A DNA stretch of 64,000 nucleotides from an uncultured Pseudomonadales bacterium (GCA_947487765.1 CANKXO010000004.1:372001-436000); one strand, 5' to 3'; shown: positions 36,308 to 45,739, numbered from the stretch's first letter. Numbers and translations are program-made. The notes: generated by a model from the letters alone, not told the origin.

Positions 36308-37268
36308 AGCCACTGGAGCCAATGGCGTAATAGCGGTTGGATTGCCCAGAGAAGGCCAAATCAATGACTGACACCCCTGTTGGTTGCCATTGATGGCGCT
36401 TAGTGAGTTTCCATGTCTTAAGTAATTTGGCGCCCTTGGTTTGCCAAAGCTCTACTTTTTGATTGGTGTAACCTAATAGTAAATAACGACTGTCGCTACT
36501 GAATCGGGCGGATGTTATTTCTAGTCCACGCTTAATTCTTTCTTTCGATAAAGGGATGCTTTTCAGTGCTTTGCCTGTATTAATATCCCATATTTCTGCT
36601 CGGTCATATTTTGCTGAAGTAAAGGCGTAGCGACCATCGTCACTCATTGCCACTTGTTGCACATCTTCCTGATGTTGCATGGTCATGACTTTCTCCCCAT
36701 TGTCCACACGCCAGACAATAGCAGTTTGATCTTCTGAGCCAGTGATGGCGAGGCGACCATCACTGCTAAGGTCAACGCTACGAACTCTACCTTCATGAGT
36801 AAAGCTGCGAACGATGCCGCCACGGATAGTATTGAAAATCACAGCGGAATGATCTGCTTGTCCTAGCAGCGCATAACGCCCTCCGGGGGCTAAAGCGGCA
36901 TCTAAAACTTCTCCTGGTGCTGTCCAAAAGCGGGTTGCATTGCCGGTATTAATATCCCACAATACTAAAGTATGTGCTTCTGCTGTCAGTGCCCAGCTAT
37001 TACTGGAATCGATATCAGCAGAAATAAGGACGCTTAGCTCTTCTTCGCTGTGATTCCAGTTATAAAGGCGCTCTCCATCACTTAGTCGCCAAAAGCTACC
37101 ACCGTGCTGTACAGACCCAACAATCGCAAACTTTCCATCGTGGCTGATAGCGCCATTATGTATACCGTTGACGGCGACTTCGATACGTTCATTGGGCGGA
37201 GTGGATTGGTCGCAGGCTGTTAGTAGCAAAAGCATAGCGCTGATGGGCAGAATGCGTTTCAATCTCAT
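36288..37268 (-). CDS. WD40 repeat lipoprotein
   Basis: This 326-residue protein has a signal sequence with lipobox LLTAC (Cys19) followed by a beta-propeller made of about seven WD40-like repeats. The repeats end in motifs such as GGSFWRL, VLWDIN, AVIFNT, AIVWRV and AEIWDI. It is predicted to be anchored to a membrane on the periplasmic side as a scaffold for protein contacts. No enzymatic residues were recognised. It lies between FKBP and rsd and is transcribed in the rsd direction. Confidence 0.87.
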   Translation of the reverse strand: MRLKRILPISAMLLLLTACDQSTPPNERIEVAVNGIHNGAISHDGKFAIVGSVQHGGSFWRLSDGERLYNWNHSEEELSVLISADIDSSNSWALTAEAHTLVLWDINTGNATRFWTAPGEVLDAALAPGGRYALLGQADHSAVIFNTIRGGIVRSFTHEGRVRSVDLSSDGRLAITGSEDQTAIVWRVDNGEKVMTMQHQEDVQQVAMSDDGRYAFTSAKYDRAEIWDINTGKALKSIPLSKERIKRGLEITSARFSSDSRYLLLGYTNQKVELWQTKGAKLLKTWKLTKRHQWQPTGVSVIDLAFSGQSNRYYAIGSSGFIYLLQ

Positions 37269-37441
37269 TGGTTATGGTTCCTCAATCACTGCTATATAAA
37301 GTCAATGGTTATAGAAGTAAGCGTAGACGAGGTTAGTGAATGTTGCAGGAGAAAAGGTAGAGACCGTTGAAAGTTGCGGTATCAGCAACGTCAGTGTTTA
37401 AAATTGTAAACTGTCGTTGCTGATAGGAGGGGAGGCGTATA

Positions 37442-37909
37442 TTACGCGACCATATCTTTGTGCGAAACATGCAGGATGGCAATCATTTTATCTTCTGCTT
37501 CAAAACGAGACTCTAGTTGCTGACCTATCTGTGATAAATCATTCACAAGTGATGATAAGTCATCGGTTTCTTGATATTTGTCGTTAAAGTCGAGTAGTTT
37601 CTCTGTTGTTGCATCAATGATCTCATAAGGCTTAGAAGCAGCTTCAAGTGCATCTTTATCATCGAAATCACGACCTTCTTTTATCAATTGGTCGTACACT
37701 TCAAAATGGCCGGCGGAGATATAATCCATTAATGTCTGGCAGAAGTGGCGGATTTTTTGGCTGTGGTCAGAGTTGTTTTCATCAAAGGACTTAACTTCTG
37801 ATAGTCCGCAGTAACCAACTAGCAACTCCTGACGTTCTTGCAGCCAACGGTCGACAATATCATTGACTCCGCCCCAACGTTCTTTGGCTGATTTGCAGTT
37901 TTCTAACAT
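37442..37909 (-). CDS. rsd: Anti-sigma-70 regulator Rsd/AlgQ
   Basis: This 155-residue all-helical cytoplasmic protein binds domain 4 of the housekeeping sigma factor and shifts RNA polymerase use. The MLENCKxAKERWGGV start, VDRWLQERQELLVxYC and the RHFCQTLMDYISAGHFEVYDQL segments are diagnostic for Rsd/AlgQ. In Pseudomonas the orthologue AlgQ controls alginate genes. It has its own upstream region and stands 173 bases before the WD40 gene. Confidence 0.94.
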   Translation of the reverse strand: MLENCKSAKERWGGVNDIVDRWLQERQELLVGYCGLSEVKSFDENNSDHSQKIRHFCQTLMDYISAGHFEVYDQLIKEGRDFDDKDALEAASKPYEIIDATTEKLLDFNDKYQETDDLSSLVNDLSQIGQQLESRFEAEDKMIAILHVSHKDMVA

Positions 37910-38295
37910 GGTTGATTCCTTAGTATTAATCGATATTCGTTATTGTCTTTAAAAGCATTTTTCAAAAGGGTGAGTTAGCGATAATGCGCTTGGCACACCT
38001 TATGTCTTTACCATTCTTGGACCAAAGATAGGAGAACTGGACTACATTGGCAAGGGATAGCGTTTTATTAGTCTAATATCGTCTAATACTGGGTCAATAA
38101 TTGCAAAATGATTTATAAGAAAACCTTTTAGTGGATAAAAATAGATCAAGGGTGACGATTAATGTTCGGTCGAAAAGTAACCGTATTAATCAATGCCTAT
38201 GTTTTATTTGTCCTGTCAATCCTGTTAAAGCTTTCTATACTCAAGGTGTAACCTTTGTTTGGTAGCTATAAGAATCGTTAATATCGGAGTTAGTT
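37910..38295. other. 386-base intergenic region between rsd and the FliL-like gene
   Basis: The divergent gap holds the promoters of both flanking genes. I see AT-rich sequence, a near-repeat of GTCTAATA around 38070-38095 and a possible 29-codon hydrophobic reading frame at 38162-38251, listed separately. No structured RNA was recognised. Confidence 0.5.
38162..38251 (+). CDS. Possible 29-residue hydrophobic peptide
   Basis: An ATG frame with AAGGGTGA about six bases upstream encodes a basic start (MFGRK) followed by one membrane-length hydrophobic stretch, a pattern seen in small membrane peptides and toxins. There is no homology evidence and the frame may be chance. It lies 44 bases before the FliL-like gene. 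Confidence 0.22.
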   Translation: MFGRKVTVLINAYVLFVLSILLKLSILKV

Positions 38296-38736
38296 ATGTC
38301 ACTGTGGCGAATATTCGGCTTTTGTATGTTGATTGCCTTTATTGGTAATACTTATGCGGCAGATGATGAAGAGGCGGCAGAAGAAGAGGGTGGCGATCCT
38401 GCTGTGCTGGAAAGGCCAATCTATGTTCCTGTTAAACCAGCTTTTGTTGTTAATTATGGTGGGCCGGGAAAGTTAAAGTACATTAAATTGGAAATTTCTC
38501 TTAGAGCTAAAGATACGATATCTTCAAATGCTATCCGTCATCATATGCCTTTGATTCGAGATTACTTAGTCAGAGAGTTCAGCAAGCTCAGAGATGTGGA
38601 TGTAGATACCCAGCAAGGCAAAGAGGCCGTCCGTTTGGCTGCGTTGGATGGCGTTAAAACGCTATTGCAGGAAGAGGATGGTGATGAGGTTGGTGTGACC
38701 GGTCTTTACTTTAATAACTTCGTTATTCAGCGCTAA
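38296..38736 (+). CDS. FliL-like protein outside a flagellar cluster
   Basis: This 146-residue protein has an N-terminal hydrophobic segment ending in a signal-peptidase-like TYA site, an acidic linker (about 22-36) and a FliL-type C-terminal domain. The domain has the KYIKLEISLRAKD strand, IRHHMPLIRDYLV helix and a closing VTGLYFNNFVIQ strand. Flagellar FliL uses an uncleaved membrane anchor to stabilise stators, whereas here the segment may be a cleaved signal. No flagellar gene is nearby. Its last four bases overlap the stop of convergent gshA. Confidence 0.85.
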   Translation: MSLWRIFGFCMLIAFIGNTYAADDEEAAEEEGGDPAVLERPIYVPVKPAFVVNYGGPGKLKYIKLEISLRAKDTISSNAIRHHMPLIRDYLVREFSKLRDVDVDTQQGKEAVRLAALDGVKTLLQEEDGDEVGVTGLYFNNFVIQR

Positions 38737-40352
38737 TCTGCAGTGGTGCTGAATTGTGTTTTAGCTTTAGAGCAGTGGTTGTACCCTTCATAGTAATTTT
38801 TAAGAAATTCATCGAAGCTGATGCTCTTATCGGCTTCTATCTCTTGTTGTTTTTGCAGCGATTCATTTGCCATTGTTTCATAATAGGCTGTTTCTTCATC
38901 TGATAGTGGCTTCGCTAAAAAGTGTTGCCGATTTTCCGTGGACGCCTTTTGTGCCAGCTTATAAAAGGTCAGGTCTTGAGTCTGCATTGCTTCCAATACT
39001 TTAGCCGAAGGTGTTAATTTTTCATTGCCGAGTTTGAGTGATTCATTTTTCAATGCCTGTTGATACTCATCAGAAAAGGCATGACTATCCATGAGTTGAG
39101 CAATCGGCTGTAGTTTAGCGATGATCTCATGTCCCCATTCTCTGGCAGATCGTTCATTGCCAAAATGATGGAGTTTTAAATCTGGGTTGCGGCCCTCATA
39201 AACCATGCGCTTTTGGTTTTCCTGTAAATCTCTATATTCATTATCGTCTGATAATGGGCTGTCTTCTAATAGGCAGTACATCAAGAATAAATCGAGAAAA
39301 CGTATTTGTTGAGCATTAATGCCTATGGGTTCGAAAGGGTTAAGGTCTAGACAGCGTACTTCAATATATTCAACCCCACCGCTTGAAAGTGCATTAAGTG
39401 CTGTTTGGCCACTGCGCGCGGTACGTTTTGGTCGAATGACGCTATAAAACTCATTCTCAATCTGCAGCAAGCTATCATTCAGTTGCTGATGATGATTTTG
39501 ACTGTCGAGTACGCCGATGGCTTTGTATTGAGGATGTGTTTGAGTAATGGCTTTGCAAAGGGTTTTGATATAGCTATCTAAGCAGTTGTATGTAATAACT
39601 AGTGATTCTTGAGCGGAGCTTTGATAACCCAAATCACCCATTCGTAGCGAAGTGGCAAAGGGTAAATGCAAGCTATGTGAGTCCCCTCCAACAGGCTTTA
39701 ATTGATGCTTACGACCTTTCACAAAGCTGCTGCAGACTGCTGGTGCAGCACCAAATAAATATAATAATAACCAGAAATAACGGCGAAAATTACGAATTAA
39801 ACGAAAGTACCCTTCTGTTTTATAGTCAGTTAGCGATAACTTACTTTTGTCTTCTTCGTGTAAGAAGGTCCATAGCTCATCAGAAACTGAAAAATTGAAG
39901 TGAATGCCTGCTATGGTCTGCATGGAGCGGCCATAGCGGTGCCCCAAACCTAAACGATAAATGCTCTTCATCTTCCCGCTATTTGACGTGCCATATTGAG
40001 CAATAGGAATATCGGCATCATTGCCAAGCATGCAGGGCATGCTATTGACCCATAGGGATTCATTGTCGAGATGCTGGTAAGTGAATCGGTGTAAGTTGCT
40101 GAGAGTGCTCACTAGTTCATCAATAGTGTTGCTGGGGGGGGTAATGAATTCTAATAAGGCTTCGCTATAGTCAGTTGTAATTCGAGGGTGTGTTAATGCT
40201 GACCCTAAAGCTTTTGGGTGGTCTGTTTTGGCTATAGTCCCTTCTTTGCACACTCGTAGGCTTTCTTTCTCAATGCCGCGGGTAATATCAGCCATGCCAG
40301 CTAAGTTGGTAGCATTGCTGATACCTTGTAAGCGTTTTGAGAGTAAAGACAT
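38733..40352 (-). CDS. gshA: Glutamate-cysteine ligase GshA
   Basis: This 539-residue first enzyme of glutathione synthesis, of the gammaproteobacterial class I type, joins glutamate to cysteine with ATP. The GIEKESLRV motif near residue 26-34, the metal and ATP-binding HFNFSVSDELW and FLLLYLFGAAPAVCSSF segments, and the EYIEVRCLDLNPFEPIG motif are all present. The length is typical. It is convergent with the FliL-like gene, overlapping by four bases. Confidence 0.96.
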   Translation of the reverse strand: MSLLSKRLQGISNATNLAGMADITRGIEKESLRVCKEGTIAKTDHPKALGSALTHPRITTDYSEALLEFITPPSNTIDELVSTLSNLHRFTYQHLDNESLWVNSMPCMLGNDADIPIAQYGTSNSGKMKSIYRLGLGHRYGRSMQTIAGIHFNFSVSDELWTFLHEEDKSKLSLTDYKTEGYFRLIRNFRRYFWLLLYLFGAAPAVCSSFVKGRKHQLKPVGGDSHSLHLPFATSLRMGDLGYQSSAQESLVITYNCLDSYIKTLCKAITQTHPQYKAIGVLDSQNHHQQLNDSLLQIENEFYSVIRPKRTARSGQTALNALSSGGVEYIEVRCLDLNPFEPIGINAQQIRFLDLFLMYCLLEDSPLSDDNEYRDLQENQKRMVYEGRNPDLKLHHFGNERSAREWGHEIIAKLQPIAQLMDSHAFSDEYQQALKNESLKLGNEKLTPSAKVLEAMQTQDLTFYKLAQKASTENRQHFLAKPLSDEETAYYETMANESLQKQQEIEADKSISFDEFLKNYYEGYNHCSKAKTQFSTTAD

Positions 40353-40496
40353 TAACAGCTCCTGTGTAAAGTGTGCATTATGGCAGTGCAGCGGTGGTTA
40401 AAACTACTAAAATGTGACTCGTTTTTCATCTAGATAATTTTTATTTAAGTCAAAAGCCACATTAGATATCTTCGAATATCTGCATCAATTGAGTAG

Positions 40497-40817
40497 TTAG
40501 AATGCTAATGCATTATTCTGTGGTTCAGTGGGAGTTTCTGTCGTAGCAGAGGAATCGTGGGTTTCGTTCTGCGGATCTTCTACAATAGGCAGCGGGGGCG
40601 GTAGTTGGTCTTCTGTTATTATTGGTAAGTTCTTTGATGTCGCCTCGCACTCTAGCAAGGTAATTCGCAAACTGAAGTCACGGCTATTTACCTCAAAAAG
40701 TTGATTTACTGCTTCATCTCTATGAAGTGTTCTGAATAATTGTGAGGCTTCACGACCATCTGTCCATTCACCTGACTTGCTTAGAAAGTAACCTTCTTGG
40801 TTTTGTAATATATACAT
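40497..40817 (-). CDS. Small unknown protein with Pro/Thr-rich tail
   Basis: This 106-residue cytoplasmic protein has no signal or membrane segment. Residues 1-58 look folded, with aromatic and charged residues (LQNQEGYFLSKSGEW, then FRTLHRDEAVNQLFEV). Residues 65-106 are rich in Pro, Thr, Glu and Asn and are probably disordered. I do not recognise the family. It lies upstream of gshA on the same strand, 144 bases away, and has a 21-base-period direct repeat upstream. Confidence 0.65.
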   Translation of the reverse strand: MYILQNQEGYFLSKSGEWTDGREASQLFRTLHRDEAVNQLFEVNSRDFSLRITLLECEATSKNLPIITEDQLPPPLPIVEDPQNETHDSSATTETPTEPQNNALAF

Positions 40818-41284
40818 AGTGCCTGTTTGTGTTGTCTGTAATAAATCTGTAATTGTCTAGCTTTATCTATATTGGCTTAAAATGATTGGTTATTGGCCCA
40901 AAATGGTCTGCTCAAAAGCTTGTATCAACTATTTGCCTCAAGTAGTGTAAATAGTGGCTTAAAAATTAGAAAACCACAATATCTTGTTATATTAATTTGT
41001 TCATTCTGAGAGGTTGGGTTGAGCGTCACAGTTTCGTCACAGACTAGGAACTATAGTAGCGGCCTGGTGTATTACTTAGCTACAGGTTGTGATAGTCTGG
41101 CTCTTATGTATTTTCTGAAGAAAGTGCTATAAGCTTATGTATTATATTAAATTTATGTGGCTATCATAGAGATATAAATAGTTTGCTGATTAAGTCTTTC
41201 TATTTCATATACTTAGTTGCTATAGAGTATAGATAACGTTGTTTTATTTAATAATTGAGAAAAAATAGGGCTGCCCATTTGTTA
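40818..41284. other. 467-base intergenic region before the type II secretion operon
   Basis: The region is AT-rich and must hold the promoters of the minus-strand small gene and of gspC. It contains the direct repeat at 40870-40905 (listed separately) and a TATAGAGTATAGATAA stretch about 60 bases before gspC that could hold a -10 element. No gene or structured RNA was recognised. Confidence 0.5.
40870..40905. repeat. Direct repeat with 21-base period
   Basis: TATTGGCTTAAAATG (40870-40884) recurs as TATTGGCCCAAAATG (40891-40905), 13 of 15 bases identical, starting exactly 21 bases apart, two helical turns. It lies 53-88 bases upstream of the 106-residue minus-strand gene and is a good shape for paired binding of a regulator on one face of DNA. 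Confidence 0.45.
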
Positions 41285-42211
41285 ATGACTTTACCGAAAA
41301 AAGGTCATCATTACTCCGGATCTTCCGGTGCTGTTAGCCCTCTGCTATTAATTAAAGGGCTTATCGTTGTGCTGTTGGTTGTATGGATGGCGGTTAGTCT
41401 GTCAGGCGTATTCTGGCGGCTGCTTCCACAGCCTGAGCTAGAATCTATTGATGCTTCGGGAGATGGCCCTGCTTTTGCGTCAGTAAAAAAGAAGACAGCA
41501 CCCCCTGTCGATGTCGCGGCTCTTAAGGATATTGCACTTTTTGGCAAGGAGGTGGAGGCAGCTCCTGTTGAAGTAGCCGCTGCTGAACCCGTGAAAGAAA
41601 AGGTTGAAGCGACTAAGCTTAACTTAGAGCTTATGGGTTCTTTCGCGAGTAGTGAACAGAAAGAAGCTTACGCGATTATTGCTAATGGAAAAAAACAGGA
41701 GCTCTACCGGGTCAGTGAGGAAGTTGGCGGATTAAATAACGTTAAGTTGGTCAGCGTATTTTCTGACAAAGTCATTTTAAATAACCGGGGGCGTCAGGAA
41801 GCGCTTTACATGTACCCCGAAGGTAAGCCGATTACATCGGGTAGCGCGGTACCTTCGACCGGAGTTAGGTCACCTGTAACAACGGGTGGTGCAGGATCGT
41901 TGGCAAATTTAAGCTCTAACCAGCGATTAGAAAAAATTAGTGATGCAATTCGTTTCTCTCGTAAAACTCAAAATGGAAAAATGATTGGGTTTCGCGTGCT
42001 ACCGGGAAGAAATCGGGCAGCTTTTGAGGAAACGGGTTTGAAATTAAACGATGTAGTGACGGCTATTGATGGTCAGGCACTGGATAACTTGAAAGTGGCC
42101 AACCAGGTTTATCAAGAAAAACGGAACGCAACTCAAGCATCGCTCACGGTGCTGCGTGGTGAAGAGCAACTGACCATTGATGTTGATTTGAACAACATCA
42201 ATGTTAATTAA
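41285..42211 (+). CDS. gspC: Type II secretion protein GspC
   Basis: This inner-membrane clamp protein couples the assembly platform to the secretin. It has one membrane helix (about 20-40), a homology region (about 80-185) and a C-terminal PDZ domain (about 210-305, with GFRVLPGRNRAAF and LNDVVTAIDG). The frame opens at a TTG ten codons earlier. The ATG at 41285 is chosen, though neither start has a strong ribosome site. It is the first gene of the gspC-N operon. Confidence 0.9.
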   Translation: MTLPKKGHHYSGSSGAVSPLLLIKGLIVVLLVVWMAVSLSGVFWRLLPQPELESIDASGDGPAFASVKKKTAPPVDVAALKDIALFGKEVEAAPVEVAAAEPVKEKVEATKLNLELMGSFASSEQKEAYAIIANGKKQELYRVSEEVGGLNNVKLVSVFSDKVILNNRGRQEALYMYPEGKPITSGSAVPSTGVRSPVTTGGAGSLANLSSNQRLEKISDAIRFSRKTQNGKMIGFRVLPGRNRAAFEETGLKLNDVVTAIDGQALDNLKVANQVYQEKRNATQASLTVLRGEEQLTIDVDLNNINVN

Positions 42212-42225
42212 TTACGGATCTTGTA

Positions 42226-44229
42226 GTGAAGACTTTGTTAACGTCAAATATTAAAACCTTTTTTATCGTAGTGCTTACAACGGTGATGCTTGTCGCTAAT
42301 GCGCAATCACAAAGTGAACAAGAGCAAAAGTGGCAAGTTAATTTTAAAGATTCTGATATACAGGAAGTTATTAAGTTTGTTGCAGATGTGACTGGCAAAA
42401 CAGTTGTTATTGATCCTAGGGTAAAAGGACGTGTAAAAGTTATTTCAGCAGAGCCTCTTTCTAAGCAGGCTCTATACGATTTATTTTTATCAGTGTTAGA
42501 AATTCAAGGCTTTACTGCCATCGAAGTTGGCGAGGTTGTTAGAATTTTGCCACGTAAAGATGCACGAACATCTGCTGTGCCGGTGACGAGTAACTCATCG
42601 CTAGGTAGCGATGCTTACATAACGCAAGTTATACAATTATATAATGTGTCTGCGGCTAAAGTGTTACCGGTATTAAGGCCCTTGGCGCCACAGCATGCTC
42701 ACCTAGCAGCGTATGACCCCAGTAATGCCATTATCATTTCTGATACCGTTGCTAATATCGCCCGCTTACGGGATGTGATCAGCCGCATTGACCGCGCTGG
42801 CGTTGCGGATACCGATATCATTGCGCTGAAATATGCTCAAGCTGAAGCGATGGTTAAAATGCTGCAGACATTGCAGAAACCTGATGAAAAGGATGCCCCT
42901 AAAAACTCTAAAGCGGTCATGGTTGCCGATGCTCGCAGTAACAGTATTCTAGTGACGGCTGATGATGTTCGTCGTAAACGTATTCGCGAATTAATCGAAC
43001 GTTTGGATGTACCTCGCCAGCAATCGGGCAATGTTCGTGTGATTTATCTTGAATATGCTGATGCCGAAAAAGTTGCGGAGGTACTTTCTAAAGTTGTTTC
43101 CAGTATTTCTAAGCTGGACCCAGAGCAAGGAAAAGGTGCTGCTGCAGGTGGTGCTTCGGCAACAACCGTCGAGGCTGATCCTAGCACGAATGCATTATTG
43201 ATTACCGCGGATGCTGCGACTTTAGAAACCTTGCTTCCTGTTATTGATAGGTTGGATATTCGACGCTCACAGGTTTTAGTCGAAGCCATCATTGTTGAAG
43301 TGACGGGTAATCTGGGTCGGCAGCTAGGTGTTGAGTGGGCAGCCTTTAAACAGGATCGTGTTATCAGTGCTTCAACTAATTCGGGCGCATTGGCGAGTGT
43401 GGTTGCTGATGTTACAGCGGGTACGGCGACAACCCTTGGAAGCCCTGCTTTACTCTTGGGTTTTGGAACGGATGGCGGTGATGATGGCACCAGTTTCGCG
43501 GGCTTGATTCGTGCGCTACAAAGTAATACTGAAGCGAATATCCTTTCAACACCGAGTATCCTGACAACGGATAATAATGAAGCCACTATTTCTATCGGTG
43601 AGAATATTCCTTTTGTTACGGGTTCTTTTACTAATGACTCTGGTAATAGTACGAATCCTTTTCAGACCATTGAGCGCCGTGATGTAGGTATTAAATTAGC
43701 GGTTACTCCACAAATTAGTGAAGGTGAAACCGTTGTTTTAGAAATAGATCAGGAAGTCTCTGGTGTTAGTAGTCAGCCCGTTGCAGGTGCATCAGATATT
43801 GTGACAACCGAGCGAAAAATTAAAACTCAGGTAATTGCGAAAGATAAGGAAGTCATTATTCTGGGCGGGTTATTGGAAGATGAGGTTCAGCAAATACAGC
43901 AAAAAGTCCCTCTTCTTGGCGACATTCCTGTCTTGGGGGCTTTATTTCGAAATGATGATACTACAGTTGGTAAGACCAACTTAATGGTATTTTTAAAAGC
44001 CACTGTCATTAGGGATGAAGAAGTCTTGCGTGGTGCCACGGCTGAAAAATACAACAGCATCCGCAATGAGCAAATCAAGAGTAAGAAAAATGGTGTAGCG
44101 TTGGTCCGTGATGATGTTATTCCATTGTTACCTATCTGGGATGATGCATCTAATGCTCCAATCTCTCCCCCGGAAAGTGCAGGTGTACCTGATAATACTG
44201 GTGCTGATACTAGTAGTGATCCTAATTAA
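42226..44229 (+). CDS. gspD: Type II secretion outer-membrane secretin GspD
   Basis: This 667-residue secretin makes the outer-membrane channel. It has a signal peptide (1-26), an N0 domain (about 32-105), three N1-N3 repeats (about 120-345) and the C-terminal beta-barrel domain. That domain includes the VEAIIVEV, ILSTPSILTTDNNEA and KVPLLGDIPVLGALF motifs. The start is GTG. The short C-terminal tail is Pro/Asp/Ser-rich. No pilotin gene (GspS) is in the window. Confidence 0.96.
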   Translation: MKTLLTSNIKTFFIVVLTTVMLVANAQSQSEQEQKWQVNFKDSDIQEVIKFVADVTGKTVVIDPRVKGRVKVISAEPLSKQALYDLFLSVLEIQGFTAIEVGEVVRILPRKDARTSAVPVTSNSSLGSDAYITQVIQLYNVSAAKVLPVLRPLAPQHAHLAAYDPSNAIIISDTVANIARLRDVISRIDRAGVADTDIIALKYAQAEAMVKMLQTLQKPDEKDAPKNSKAVMVADARSNSILVTADDVRRKRIRELIERLDVPRQQSGNVRVIYLEYADAEKVAEVLSKVVSSISKLDPEQGKGAAAGGASATTVEADPSTNALLITADAATLETLLPVIDRLDIRRSQVLVEAIIVEVTGNLGRQLGVEWAAFKQDRVISASTNSGALASVVADVTAGTATTLGSPALLLGFGTDGGDDGTSFAGLIRALQSNTEANILSTPSILTTDNNEATISIGENIPFVTGSFTNDSGNSTNPFQTIERRDVGIKLAVTPQISEGETVVLEIDQEVSGVSSQPVAGASDIVTTERKIKTQVIAKDKEVIILGGLLEDEVQQIQQKVPLLGDIPVLGALFRNDDTTVGKTNLMVFLKATVIRDEEVLRGATAEKYNSIRNEQIKSKKNGVALVRDDVIPLLPIWDDASNAPISPPESAGVPDNTGADTSSDPN

Positions 44230-44234
44230 TCATT

Positions 44235-45731
44235 ATGTCTGAATCTGAACAAATACCCGAACAAACAAAAGTGCCCGTTGACATTCCTTTTGGTTTTGCA
44301 GAGCAGCACGAAGTCTTTCTTGAGGATGGTGTGCTCATTTGTACTGGTGATATTTCTGCGCCAGCCTTATTGGAATTGCAGAGAATGTTGGGTACCGACT
44401 TAACGGTTAACAGTATTGATGCTGTTGAGTTTAAGCGGCAACTTACTCTTAAATATCAGACCGGTGATGGTGCAGCTCAACGTGCTGTTGATCAACTCGA
44501 TGCAGAATTAGATTTAGGTAAAATTGCGGATGATCTCGAGCAGCAATCTGACTTGCTTGCGGGTGATGATGATGCCCCCGTCATTCGCTTGATTAACGCG
44601 ATTCTTTCCCAGGCTATTAAAGAAAAAGTCTCTGATATTCATATCGAACCTTTTGAAGATCGCGTAGCGGTTCGTTTTCGTATCGATGGTGTATTGAAAG
44701 AAGTCTTGGCGCCAAAGCCAGAATTTGCGGCAGTGTTAGTTTCACGTTTAAAGGTAATGGCGAAACTGGATATTGCCGAGAAACGTTTACCACAAGATGG
44801 CCGTATTACCGTTCGTATTGCCGGGCATGGCGTTGATATTCGGGTTTCAACTATACCTTCCGCCCATGGTGAGAGAGTAGTCTTACGTCTGCTGGATCAG
44901 GCAGCTGGACACCTTAGTCTAGAACAGCTTGCCATGCCGACAGAAGTGTTTGAACGATTTAGTGGCTCGTTAGCGCGCCCCCATGGAATTATTCTGGTCA
45001 CCGGTCCAACGGGCTCTGGTAAAACAACAACGCTTTATGCAGGCTTAAGTAAAATTAATGACCGCAGTCGCAACATCCTCACAATCGAAGATCCTATAGA
45101 ATATTTGCTATCAGGTATCGGGCAGACTCAAGTGAATGCAAAAGTCGATATGACATTTGCGCGAGGTTTGCGAGCCATTCTACGCCAAGACCCTGATGTT
45201 GTTATGATTGGTGAGATTCGTGATGGCGAGACAGCCTCAATAGCAGTGCAAGCCAGTTTAACAGGGCATTTAGTATTATCTACCCTGCACACTAATACGG
45301 CTATCGGCGCCATTACCCGCTTAAAAGACATGGGTGTTGAGCCTTTTTTATTATCGTCGAGCCTCGAAGTGGTTATGGCTCAACGACTAGTCAGGCTGCT
45401 ATGTAAAGATTGTAAAACTCCTTACGAACTAACAGAGGCTGAGTGTGAACGTATAGGTGCTGATGTATCGACGTTGGAATACAGTACTGTCTATCAAGCT
45501 CAAGGGTGTGATCACTGTAATCAAACAGGTTATCGTGGCCGTACAGCCATTTACGAGTTAATCGTTGTTGATGATGCTTTAAGGCAATTAATACATGAAG
45601 GGGCTGGTGAGCAAACTATGTTGAAGTATGCCCGTCAAACCAGTCTTTCTCTAATGGCTGATGGTCGCCGTCGAATATTGGAAGGAACCACGAGCCTGGA
45701 AGAAGTCTTAAGAGTAACATCTTCCGGTTGA
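44235..45731 (+). CDS. gspE: Type II secretion ATPase GspE
   Basis: This 498-residue hexameric cytoplasmic motor powers pseudopilus growth. It has an N-terminal GspL-binding domain (about 1-110), a Walker A GPTGSGKTTT (near 257-266), Asp and His boxes and a Walker B motif in RQDPDVVMIGEIRD. A zinc-binding pair CKDC (near 390) and CDHC (near 425) follows. All functional motifs are intact. It lies five bases after gspD. Confidence 0.96.
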   Translation: MSESEQIPEQTKVPVDIPFGFAEQHEVFLEDGVLICTGDISAPALLELQRMLGTDLTVNSIDAVEFKRQLTLKYQTGDGAAQRAVDQLDAELDLGKIADDLEQQSDLLAGDDDAPVIRLINAILSQAIKEKVSDIHIEPFEDRVAVRFRIDGVLKEVLAPKPEFAAVLVSRLKVMAKLDIAEKRLPQDGRITVRIAGHGVDIRVSTIPSAHGERVVLRLLDQAAGHLSLEQLAMPTEVFERFSGSLARPHGIILVTGPTGSGKTTTLYAGLSKINDRSRNILTIEDPIEYLLSGIGQTQVNAKVDMTFARGLRAILRQDPDVVMIGEIRDGETASIAVQASLTGHLVLSTLHTNTAIGAITRLKDMGVEPFLLSSSLEVVMAQRLVRLLCKDCKTPYELTEAECERIGADVSTLEYSTVYQAQGCDHCNQTGYRGRTAIYELIVVDDALRQLIHEGAGEQTMLKYARQTSLSLMADGRRRILEGTTSLEEVLRVTSSG

Positions 45732-45739
45732 GTTAAATT

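Noticed and set aside
43044-43586. Long open minus-strand frame inside gspD
   Set aside because: It is a shadow of gspD, rich in Ser/Ala, without a ribosome site or recognisable motifs.
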